NCBI GenBank assembly: GCA_945906115.1
Contig: CAMDQP010000010.1
Span: forward strand, 1 to 22,007
Source of the DNA: Opitutus sp. GAS368
GTDB lineage: Bacteria; Verrucomicrobiota; Verrucomicrobiia; Opitutales; UBA953
Direction: 5' to 3'
DNA length: 22,007 nt
Below are positions 14,606 through 22,007 of this stretch, in pieces. The translations under genes were made by a program, and so were the position numbers. Positions within the stretch are counted from its first letter, which is position 1, and each line of letters starts with the position of its first letter. The notes beneath the pieces are model-generated. The model did no database searches. It saw only the letters and a program-made list of their open reading frames with translations, and was not told where the DNA came from.

Positions 14606-16996
14606 ATGACGAGAGAACTGGCCAGTGCGCGCTGGGAGACGAAGGTCTCCGGTCTCGTCATGCTCACTGCAGACTGGACGGGTCCGGGCCTGCCTCCGCT
14701 GTCCTTGAATCCGCCCGCCCGCCTATCCTTGCTCGAGCCGGCCGACGTGCGTGCCTGGGCGCTGCGCTCCGGTCATTGGCTGGAAGCCGGCCGCGTGCAT
14801 TTCTTTTTCTGGAAGGCCCTTTGCCCTGAGGTGGCCGACGGCACGGTCAGCGTGGGCGGCCCGTTCAACGATTGGGGCAAGGCCATCGATATGGAGCGCT
14901 GGGTCTTGAGCCCGGTCTGCGTCGCCGGCGCCGAAGGCTTTGAGCTGAGCGTCGCCGTCGAGGACGTCTTCAGCTCGGCCGACGCGGTTGAGTTCAAGTT
15001 CCTCCGCGACGGCGGCCGCTGGGTGGAACCGCCGCACGACGCGGATAACATCCGTCGCTCCACCGACAATCATCGCAACCTGATTGTCTCCCGTCGCCGG
15101 ACCGACAAGCATGTCTTCCGTTTCCACGCGGAGGACGCCGATCCGGCCGCTGCGCCCGTGCGGATGATTTTCGCGACGCCAGACCTGCTCGAGCTCGGTG
15201 ACATCCTGGCCTCCGATGCGCTCGACGTGCTCGAGCCGCCTGGTAATTTCGGCGCGCTCGTCGGCGGCCGCACAACTCAGTTCCGCGTCTTCGCTCCGCG
15301 CGCCCGCGCCGTCGAGGTCAGCTGGCGCAACCCGGCCGGTGGGGCGAACCATCTGCTCGCCCTCAAGCCCGAAGGGCAGGGCGCTTGGTCGGCCACGCAT
15401 CCGGAAAATCTTTCCGGCTCATATTATTGGATCGCCGTCACCTCGAACGAGGCCGGTACGCAGGAACGCTTCGGCGAGACGCAGCTGGTCGACCCGTGGG
15501 CGCGGGCGGTCGTCGGCCCGCAGCAGGCCGCTGGCATCGTCATCGGGCCGGAATCATTAGCTCCTTTCGCGGACGGCTTCGTGCCGCCGGCCGTTGAAGA
15601 CCTCGTCATCCTCGAAGGGCACCTGCGCGATCTCCTTGGCCTCGCCGAGGGCGCACCTTCCGCTGGCGGCTACCGCGACCTCGCCCGTTATGTCCGCTCG
15701 CAGGGGAATTACCTGCGTGCCTTGGGGGTGAACGCACTCGAGCTGCTACCTTGCGCGGAGTTCGAGCACACGACCGTCGAAGAATATCATTGGGGCTACA
15801 TGCCCGTCAGCGCGTTCGGCGTGGCCAATCAATACGCTTCCGCGCCCGGCGTCGTCGCGATGGAGGAGTTCCGCGATCTCGTGCGCGCCTGCCATGAGGC
15901 CGGACTCGCCGTCATCATGGACGTGGTGCTTAATCATTTCGGTTCCCCCAACGGACTCGGTGCCATCGACGCCCTTTATTATTACCGCGTCAACCCACAG
16001 GGCGAACTGACGAACTGGAGCGGTTGCGGCAATGACGTGCGCGCCGAGGCGCCGATGTTCAAGCGGCTCGTGCACGCGGCGTTGCGACATTGGACTGAGA
16101 CGCTCGGCGTCGACGGCGTGCGCCTCGACCTTGCGGAATTGCTCGGCACGCCCCTATTGCGCGAGATTGAAGCCGACTTCCGGGTGCGCGCGCCGCAGAA
16201 GATTCTCATTGCCGAGCCGTGGAGTTTCCGCGGCCATGCGGCCCGCGATCTCGACGACAGCACCTGGACCAGTTGGGATGATGCGTTCCGCGAGTTCCTG
16301 CCGGCCTACGTGCGCGGGCATGGCAAAGCCGCCGACCTGCTGCATCACGTCGCCGCCTGCGCGATCCGTCCGGCGGCCCGCCTGCGTTACGCGCAGTCGC
16401 ACGATGATATGGCTTGGCTGGATCGCATCACCGAGCGGGCCGGCTCCGACGCGCTCGACCCTGCACCCAACGACGTCCTGCGCACGCGCATGATGCACGT
16501 CATCCTCCTGTGCGCCGCGGGCGTGCCCATGCTGTGCGCCGGCCAAGATTTCTTGATGACCAAGCGCGGCGTCGGGAATACGTGGCGTCGCGGCGACCTG
16601 AACCGACTGGACCCCGTTCGCTTGGAGCGTTTCCGGGCCGAGCACGATTTTGTCGCCCGCCTCGTCGGTTTCCGCCTTTCGACAGCGGGCGCGGCCATGC
16701 GCCCACGCCAGGCGGTCACGGGCGGATGGATGCAGGTCACGCATCAGGAGGGTGGCGAGGCCTTCGTCGCGGTCCTCAACGCCGATGGGGCCCTCGGGGC
16801 GGCCCGCGTGCTCCTGGCCTGTAATCCGCACGATCATGAGGTCAGCCTCGATCTCCCGCGTACCGGCAACTGGACGCCCGTGGTCGTCTCGCCGTTCCCC
16901 TCCTGCCTCCATGCGCCTGGACCCGTTCCGCGGATCGAAGCGGGCAGGGTGGTTTTGCCGCCTTTGGCCTGCGCCGTCTGGTCGGCCGGAGCCTGA
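14606..16996 (+). CDS. GH13 debranching-type enzyme (pullulanase/isoamylase-like) with two N-terminal E-set domains
   Basis: A 796-aa alpha-glucan enzyme with no signal peptide, so it should act on glycogen or imported maltodextrins in the cytoplasm. Residues about 62-165 resemble an AMPK/CBM48 domain (VSVGGPFNDWGKA). A second E-set domain lies at about 222-300 (RTTQFRVFAPRARAVEVSW). The GH13 barrel follows, with LGVNALELLP (373-382), region I DVVLNH (439-444), region II GVRLDLAE with nucleophile Asp508, region III LIAEPWSF with acid Glu537, and region IV SHDD with Asp600. All three catalytic carboxylates are present. Pullulanase, isoamylase or GlgX-like debranching are the best candidates; branching activity is less likely but not excluded. 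The ATG at 14606 is chosen; a TTG at 14597 and an ATG at 14660 are also possible. Confidence 0.88.
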   Translation: MTRELASARWETKVSGLVMLTADWTGPGLPPLSLNPPARLSLLEPADVRAWALRSGHWLEAGRVHFFFWKALCPEVADGTVSVGGPFNDWGKAIDMERWVLSPVCVAGAEGFELSVAVEDVFSSADAVEFKFLRDGGRWVEPPHDADNIRRSTDNHRNLIVSRRRTDKHVFRFHAEDADPAAAPVRMIFATPDLLELGDILASDALDVLEPPGNFGALVGGRTTQFRVFAPRARAVEVSWRNPAGGANHLLALKPEGQGAWSATHPENLSGSYYWIAVTSNEAGTQERFGETQLVDPWARAVVGPQQAAGIVIGPESLAPFADGFVPPAVEDLVILEGHLRDLLGLAEGAPSAGGYRDLARYVRSQGNYLRALGVNALELLPCAEFEHTTVEEYHWGYMPVSAFGVANQYASAPGVVAMEEFRDLVRACHEAGLAVIMDVVLNHFGSPNGLGAIDALYYYRVNPQGELTNWSGCGNDVRAEAPMFKRLVHAALRHWTETLGVDGVRLDLAELLGTPLLREIEADFRVRAPQKILIAEPWSFRGHAARDLDDSTWTSWDDAFREFLPAYVRGHGKAADLLHHVAACAIRPAARLRYAQSHDDMAWLDRITERAGSDALDPAPNDVLRTRMMHVILLCAAGVPMLCAGQDFLMTKRGVGNTWRRGDLNRLDPVRLERFRAEHDFVARLVGFRLSTAGAAMRPRQAVTGGWMQVTHQEGGEAFVAVLNADGALGAARVLLACNPHDHEVSLDLPRTGNWTPVVVSPFPSCLHAPGPVPRIEAGRVVLPPLACAVWSAGA

Positions 16997-17002
16997 TTCG
17001 CA

Positions 17003-17063
17003 TTCTCGCTTGCCAATGGGGGTCGGCAGGGCCTTTTTCATCCCTTTCCCGCTCAAGCGAGAA
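17003..17063 (+). promoter_or_regulatory. Inverted repeat in the gapA upstream region
   Basis: TTCTCGCTTG (17003-17012) and CAAGCGAGAA (17054-17063) are perfect 10-base complements 41 bases apart, between the GH13 stop and the gapA start. It could be a hairpin at the 3' end of the GH13 transcript or a two-site operator. A short T-run (17034-17038) lies in the loop. Confidence 0.4.
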
Positions 17064-17073
17064 CCCACTCTTC

Positions 17074-17079
17074 TATACA
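17074..17079 (+). promoter_or_regulatory. Candidate -10 element just before gapA
   Basis: TATACA matches the -10 consensus at four of six positions and ends seven bases before the ATG. If used, the transcript would be leaderless or nearly so. No good -35 is seen at the right distance. Confidence 0.3.
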
Positions 17080-17086
17080 CCACACC

Positions 17087-18133
<1,047 letters not shown>

Positions 18134-18154
18134 GCCTCGCTTAGATTCCTCCGC

Positions 18155-18189
18155 GACAGGCGGCCCATCCGGGTCGCCTGTCTTGTTTT
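18155..18189 (+). terminator. Intrinsic terminator of gapA
   Basis: A 12-bp stem (18155-18166 with 18171-18182, one G-T pair) with loop ATCC is followed by TTGTTTT, 21 bases after the gapA stop. It separates gapA from pgk. Confidence 0.85.
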
Positions 18190-18296
18190 GGGCTCCCGGC
18201 GGGGTGGGGGTGGGCGGTTACGACGGTTTACGAGGGCTCGGGTGGTTTGTTCTTCCCACCCTTGGCCTTACGCCTTTCTGTGCTCCTTTCACCACC

Positions 18297-19541
18297 ATGT
18301 CTGCTCCTACCCTCCGCGAACTCGGCTCCGTCAAAGGCCAGCGTGTCCTCGTCCGTGTCGACTTCAACGTCCCTCAGGACAAGAAGACCGGCGCCATCAC
18401 GAATACCCAGCGGATCGCCGCGGCCCTGCCGACGATCAAGTTCCTGCTCGAAGGGGGCGCCTCTCTGGTGCTCATGTCCCACCTCGGCCGTCCGGACGGT
18501 AAGGTCGTCGAGAAGTTCTCCCTCCGCCCCATCGCCGTCGAGCTCGAGAAGCTCCTCGGCCAACCGGTGAAGTTTGTCGCCGCCTGCGTAGGCGCCGAGG
18601 CCGAAGCCGTCGCCAAGGCCCTCCAGCCCGGCGAAATCCTGCTCCTCGAAAACCTCCGCTTCGCCATCGAGGAAGAGGGCAAGGTGAAGCTCGAAGACGG
18701 CACCAGCCAGAAGGCTGACCCCGCTAAAGTAGCTGAATTTAGGGCCTCTCTCTCGCGTCTGGGTGATGTCTTCGTGAACGATGCCTTCGGTACTGCGCAC
18801 CGCGCCCACTCCTCGATGGTCGGCGTTAGCCTGCCCCGCAAGGCCGCCGGTTTCCTCCTCGAAGCTGAGCTCAAGGCCTTCGACACCGTTTTGAACAATC
18901 CTCAGCGCCCGCTGCTCGCCATCCTCGGCGGCGCCAAGATCGCCGACAAGATTCCGCTCATCCGCAACCTCATCGAGAAGGCCGACGAGATTATCATCGG
19001 TGGTGGTATGGCTTACACCTTCCGCAAAATCTGCGACGGCATGGAAATCGGCAATTCCCTCTATGACGCCGAAGGCGCCAAAATCGTCCAAGAGCTGCTC
19101 GACAAGGCCAAGGCCCGCGGCGTGAAGGTCACCCTTCCGGTCGACTTCCTCTGCGGCGACAAGTTCTCGCCTGATTCCAACACCCAGCCCGCCACCATGC
19201 AGTCCGGCATCCCTACTGGCTGGGAAGGTATGGATTGCGGTCCCGAGTCCATCAAGCTGTACGAGGCCGCCATCGGCCGTGCGGGCACGGTGGTCTGGAA
19301 TGGCCCGTGCGGCGTTTTCGAATTCGAAAAGTTCGCCGTCGGCTCCAAGGCTATGGCGGCCGCAGTGGCCAAGGCCACGGAGCGCGGCGCAATCACGATT
19401 GTCGGTGGCGGCGACACCGCCACGGCGGCCAAGAAATTCGGCGTCGACACTAAGGTCTCGCATTGCTCGACCGGTGGCGGCGCTTCCCTCGAATACCTCG
19501 AAGGCAAGATCCTTCCTGGCGTCGCGGCCCTCTCGGCCTGA
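18297..19541 (+). CDS. pgk: Phosphoglycerate kinase
   Basis: A 414-aa cytosolic kinase that moves the acyl phosphate of 1,3-bisphosphoglycerate to ADP. N-domain motifs are RVLVRVDFNVPQ, SHLGRP, LLLENLRF and NDAFGTAHRAHSS. C-domain nucleotide-binding motifs are LGGAKIADKI, IGGGMAYTF, WNGPCGVFE, GGGDTA and the final STGGGASLE. The length is normal for the family. The frame extends upstream to 18183, but homology begins at SAPTLRELGSVKGQ, giving ATG at 18297 after CACCACC. A 163-base spacer with the gapA terminator lies before it, so pgk and tpiA probably have their own promoter there. tpiA starts 31 bases after its stop. Confidence 0.98.
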   Translation: MSAPTLRELGSVKGQRVLVRVDFNVPQDKKTGAITNTQRIAAALPTIKFLLEGGASLVLMSHLGRPDGKVVEKFSLRPIAVELEKLLGQPVKFVAACVGAEAEAVAKALQPGEILLLENLRFAIEEEGKVKLEDGTSQKADPAKVAEFRASLSRLGDVFVNDAFGTAHRAHSSMVGVSLPRKAAGFLLEAELKAFDTVLNNPQRPLLAILGGAKIADKIPLIRNLIEKADEIIIGGGMAYTFRKICDGMEIGNSLYDAEGAKIVQELLDKAKARGVKVTLPVDFLCGDKFSPDSNTQPATMQSGIPTGWEGMDCGPESIKLYEAAIGRAGTVVWNGPCGVFEFEKFAVGSKAMAAAVAKATERGAITIVGGGDTATAAKKFGVDTKVSHCSTGGGASLEYLEGKILPGVAALSA

Positions 19542-19572
19542 TCTTCGCTCATACGCTCTCAATACCACACCC

Positions 19573-20349
19573 ATGTCCATACGCACTCCCCTCATCGCCG
19601 GTAACTGGAAGATGAACAAGACCGCCACCGAAGCCACCGATCTCGTCAAGGCCATCGCCACCGCCGTCGGCACCGAATCCGCCGTCCAGATCGTCCTCTG
19701 CCCGCCCTTCACCGCGCTCTCTGCGGTCTGCGCCGCCGCTGAAGGCACCCACCTCGCCGTGGGCGCCCAGAACATGCATGACAAGACCAACGGCGCCTTC
19801 ACCGGCGAAGTCTCCGCCGCCATGCTTCGCGACCTGCACGTCACGCACGTAATCCTCGGCCACAGCGAGCGCCGGGCGATTTTCGGAGAAGACGACGCCT
19901 TCATCAATCGAAAGGTCAACGCTGCCCTCGCCGCGTCCCTCAAGCCCATCCTCTGCGTCGGCGAATTACTCGCTGAGCGCGAAGCTGGCACCACGAACGC
20001 CGTGGTGAAGCGTCAGGTCGAACTCGGTCTCGCCGGCGTGCCTACAGGCAAGGCCGAACAGGTCATCATCGCCTACGAGCCCGTCTGGGCGATTGGTACC
20101 GGCAAGACCGCCACCCCCGCCATGGCCCAGGAAGTACACGCCTTCATCCGCTCGCTGCTCGTCTCCCAGTTTGGCGCCGAGAACGCGGGCCGCGTCCGGA
20201 TCCTCTACGGTGGGTCCATGAAGCCCGACAACGCCGACGCCCTGCTGGCTGAGCATGATATCGACGGTGGCCTGATTGGCGGCGCCTCCCTTGAGGCCAA
20301 GAGCTTCGTCGACCTCGTCCAGAGCGCCGCGAAGTCCCTGACCCGCTAA
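19573..20349 (+). CDS. tpiA: Triosephosphate isomerase
   Basis: A 258-aa TIM barrel that interconverts dihydroxyacetone phosphate and glyceraldehyde 3-phosphate. Visible catalytic parts are AGNWKMNKT (Lys of NWKMN), ILGHSERR (electrophilic His), AYEPVWAIGTGKTA (catalytic Glu and flexible loop 6) and the phosphate-binding YGGSMKPDN and IGGASL. The length is normal. The ATG at 19573 follows CACACCC and begins exactly at the conserved N-terminus; the longer frame from 19279 overlaps pgk and is ruled out. It lies 31 bases after pgk and should be co-transcribed with it. A strong two-tier hairpin follows. Confidence 0.98.
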   Translation: MSIRTPLIAGNWKMNKTATEATDLVKAIATAVGTESAVQIVLCPPFTALSAVCAAAEGTHLAVGAQNMHDKTNGAFTGEVSAAMLRDLHVTHVILGHSERRAIFGEDDAFINRKVNAALAASLKPILCVGELLAEREAGTTNAVVKRQVELGLAGVPTGKAEQVIIAYEPVWAIGTGKTATPAMAQEVHAFIRSLLVSQFGAENAGRVRILYGGSMKPDNADALLAEHDIDGGLIGGASLEAKSFVDLVQSAAKSLTR

Positions 20350-20666
20350 GCCGGAGCCGCTCGACCTAAGACCAGCGAATGGATTAGCCCCACTAGGGCT
20401 TTCCCTTCGCTGGTCTAATAGTTTGGAAAGGGCCCAATGGTGAGCAGGGGAGGGCTTTAATGAACTAAAACAATCATTACATTACAAGTTGATGTCATTC
20501 AAGGGCTTATGATGTTAATTTACACCCAATACACAGGTTATTAGGGGTTCCGTTCTCAGGCTACCCCTGAAAAGCGACTAAAACCGCTTAAATTTGGGTT
20601 GCGAAGGGGTTCCGCCTTTCGTGCTTCTTCGGTCAAAAAACCAGCCAATCCATTCGTCTGAACGCG
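20350..20666 (+). other. 317-base spacer between tpiA and actA
   Basis: No gene is seen. After the tpiA hairpin the composition turns A/T-rich (about 20455-20530), as expected for a promoter region, but no clear -35/-10 pair stands out. The 3' half holds an inverted repeat AGGGGT/ACCCCT (20543-20548 with 20563-20568), AAGCG/CGCTT (20572-20576 with 20585-20589), and the direct repeat AGGGGTTCCG at 20543-20552 and 20605-20614. These may belong to the leader of the alternative complex III operon. Confidence 0.6.
20369..20416 (+). terminator. Two-tier hairpin after tpiA
   Basis: An outer perfect 11-bp stem (20369-20379 with 20406-20416, AGACCAGCGAA) encloses an inner hairpin AGCCC-CACTA-GGGCT (20386-20400). 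Only AATAGTTT follows instead of a T-run. It lies 19 bases after the tpiA stop. Confidence 0.65.
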
Positions 20667-21368
20667 ATGCGCAAACTCCTCGATTTCCTCAACCGCCCGG
20701 CCCCCCGTGGCAACTTCTTCGCCCGGGCCGTCAACGCCGCTCCGTTGCAGATCATCGTCTGCCTGCTCATCACGGGTGTGGTCGTCGCCGCCGCGGTCAA
20801 CGAGTACGCCACGAACAAGTATTTGAACGTCGGATACACGCCGGACCAGCCCGTCGCCTTCGATCACTCCTTCCATGCCGGCCCCGATTCCGTCCTCGGT
20901 CTCGATTGCCTCTATTGCCACAACTTCGTCGACAAGTCCTCGCATTCCAACGTCCCGACGACTGGTACCTGCTGGAACTGCCATAGCCAGGTGAAGCCCG
21001 ACAGCCCCGCGCTCGCGCTCGTGAAGAAGAGTGTGGAAACTGGCGAGGCGATTCGCTGGGTCAAGGTGCACAAGGTGCCCGACTACGTTTACTTCAACCA
21101 CGCGGTGCACGTGAATCGCGGCGTCAGCTGCGTCGAGTGTCACGGTCGTATCGATCAGCAGGTCGTCGTCGGCCAGCAGAAGTCGCTCAACATGTCCTTC
21201 TGCCTCGATTGCCACCGCAATCCCGAGCAGTTCCTGCGCCCCGTCGACAAGGTCACCGACCTCGCCTACAAGGCCGCTTCGCCCGCTGCGCAGACTGCGG
21301 CCGGCACGAAGTTCGTCCACGACTGGAAGGTCAATCCGCCCCAGAGCTGCTCAGGCTGCCACCGCTAA
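20667..21368 (+). CDS. actA: Alternative complex III pentaheme cytochrome c subunit ActA
   Basis: A 233-aa membrane-anchored cytochrome of alternative complex III, the quinol-oxidising complex that replaces cytochrome bc1 in many bacteria. One N-terminal membrane segment (about residues 26-44, LQIIVCLLITGVVVAAA) leads to a periplasmic domain with five CxxCH sites: CLYCH, CWNCH, CVECH, CLDCH and CSGCH, the last four residues from the end. Several His residues (FDHSFHAG, YFNHAVHVN) can serve as distal heme ligands. Five hemes, this size, and actB directly downstream (17 bases) fit ActA rather than another multiheme protein. The ATG at 20667 has a weak upstream context. It is the first gene of the operon visible here. 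Confidence 0.92.
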   Translation: MRKLLDFLNRPAPRGNFFARAVNAAPLQIIVCLLITGVVVAAAVNEYATNKYLNVGYTPDQPVAFDHSFHAGPDSVLGLDCLYCHNFVDKSSHSNVPTTGTCWNCHSQVKPDSPALALVKKSVETGEAIRWVKVHKVPDYVYFNHAVHVNRGVSCVECHGRIDQQVVVGQQKSLNMSFCLDCHRNPEQFLRPVDKVTDLAYKAASPAAQTAAGTKFVHDWKVNPPQSCSGCHR

Positions 21369-21385
21369 CCCCCACTTCTTTTCCG

Positions 21386-22007
21386 ATGAGCAAGAAAGTC
21401 TTTGAACACCCCGCGGTCCAGCCCGGCGAGCCAACTGGCCCCTCTTACTGGCGCAGCCTCGACGAGCGCAACAAGTCGCCCGAGTTCCGTACCCGCGCCG
21501 AACGCGAGTTCGTCGAAGGCGCCGCCGCCATCACCCCCGTCGAGCGTCGCGAGTTCCTGATGCTCATGGGCGCTTCCTTCGGCCTTGCTGGTCTCGGTCT
21601 CGCTGGTTGCCGCGAGCCTCGCAATCATACGCTCCCTTACGCCAAGCAGCCCGAGAACACGATTCCCGGCGTCGCGACTTACTACGCTTCCTCCTTCCCT
21701 GGCGAGTTCGCCAACCAGCCGATTCTCGTCGAGACGCATCAGCACCGGCCGACCAAGATCGAAGGCAACCCGAGCCACCGCGCCAATGGCGGCGCTTCCT
21801 CGAAGTTCGCCCAGGCTAGTGTACTCGACATGTACGATCCGGATCGCGCGCAGGCTTCCGTCGCCGCCGACGGATCCATGCTTTCCGTCGCCGCTGCCCG
21901 TGCGTTCGTGCGCGGTCTCGCCACTTCCGCCAAGGCCGACGCCGGTGCGGGTCTGGCCTTCCTCGCCCGCCCGTCCACTTCCCCCACGCGCGCCCGTCTC
22001 GTCGCCG
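21386..22007 (+). CDS. actB: Alternative complex III iron-sulfur/molybdopterin-like subunit ActB (3' partial)
   Basis: The frame opens at the ATG at 21386 and stays open to the window edge (207 codons seen), so only the N-terminus is present; ActB is usually about 1,000 residues. The part seen has SYWRSLDERNKSPEFR, typical of the ActB start, then a twin-arginine-like signal RREFLMLMGASFGLAGLGL ending in LAGC, a lipobox. This suggests TAT export with lipid attachment. After it come TLPYAKQPENTIPGVATYYA and TKIEGNPSHRANGG, which match the beginning of the molybdopterin-oxidoreductase-like domain that in ActB carries no molybdenum cofactor. The Fe-S cluster part lies outside the window. It is 17 bases after actA. 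Confidence 0.9.
   Translation, partial: MSKKVFEHPAVQPGEPTGPSYWRSLDERNKSPEFRTRAEREFVEGAAAITPVERREFLMLMGASFGLAGLGLAGCREPRNHTLPYAKQPENTIPGVATYYASSFPGEFANQPILVETHQHRPTKIEGNPSHRANGGASSKFAQASVLDMYDPDRAQASVAADGSMLSVAAARAFVRGLATSAKADAGAGLAFLARPSTSPTRARLVA

Noticed and set aside
18228..19994. Open frame of 588 codons on the minus strand across pgk and tpiA
   Set aside because: Also a codon-bias shadow: it spans two conserved genes and the spacer between them and has no recognisable domains.

Overview
The window comes from a GC-rich bacterial chromosome, most likely a Verrucomicrobiota member close to Opitutaceae. This is an inference from three things: the left-edge gene has the heme-binding domain type typical of Planctomycetes/Verrucomicrobia; the right edge holds the first two genes (actA, actB) of an alternative complex III; and most genes lack a Shine-Dalgarno sequence, several starting directly after a CACC or GACC leader. 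I saw no insertion sequences, phage genes, CRISPR array or other sign of a mobile island. The content is mainly core metabolism and information processing.

Layout. 1-1281 (+) is the 3' part of a di-heme cytochrome c protein, closed by a terminator shared with the convergent fbaB (class I fructose-bisphosphate aldolase, 2424-1351, -). 7825-2568 (-) is a tight run of four genes: a soluble hybrid histidine kinase with PAS, kinase, degenerate receiver, receiver and HPt domains; clpS (N-degron adaptor); a small DUF2017-like protein; and a SulP anion transporter with a STAS domain. It ends in a terminator at 2507-2538. Upstream, also on the minus strand, are a GNAT acetyltransferase and tRNA-Leu(CAG). 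8764-9154 (+) holds the zinc-independent ribosomal proteins bL36 and bL31.

9155-10852 contains a 479-base spacer, then two tandem paralogous small outer-membrane beta-barrel proteins. Each ends in the same pair of RNA structures: a hairpin that includes the stop codon, followed by a terminator with a GCAA loop. 14522-10904 (-) runs RlmI-like methyltransferase, trpE, then a group-2-type sigma-70 factor. 14606-16996 (+) is a cytoplasmic GH13 debranching-type enzyme. 17087-20349 (+) is the lower glycolytic cluster gapA, pgk, tpiA, with a terminator after gapA and a two-tier hairpin after tpiA. 20667-22007 (+) starts the alternative complex III operon: pentaheme actA, then actB cut by the window edge.

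Together, fbaB, gapA, pgk and tpiA cover the triose half of glycolysis. The GH13 enzyme would supply sugar from alpha-glucan, and the cytochrome genes belong to electron transport. Less ordinary points are the kinase-clpS-DUF2017-SulP operon with overlapping ends, the duplicated barrel genes with their 3' structures, the trpE-sigma pairing, and repeated G-quadruplex-type tracts, most of them in gene spacers. I found no clear new defence or mobile system.
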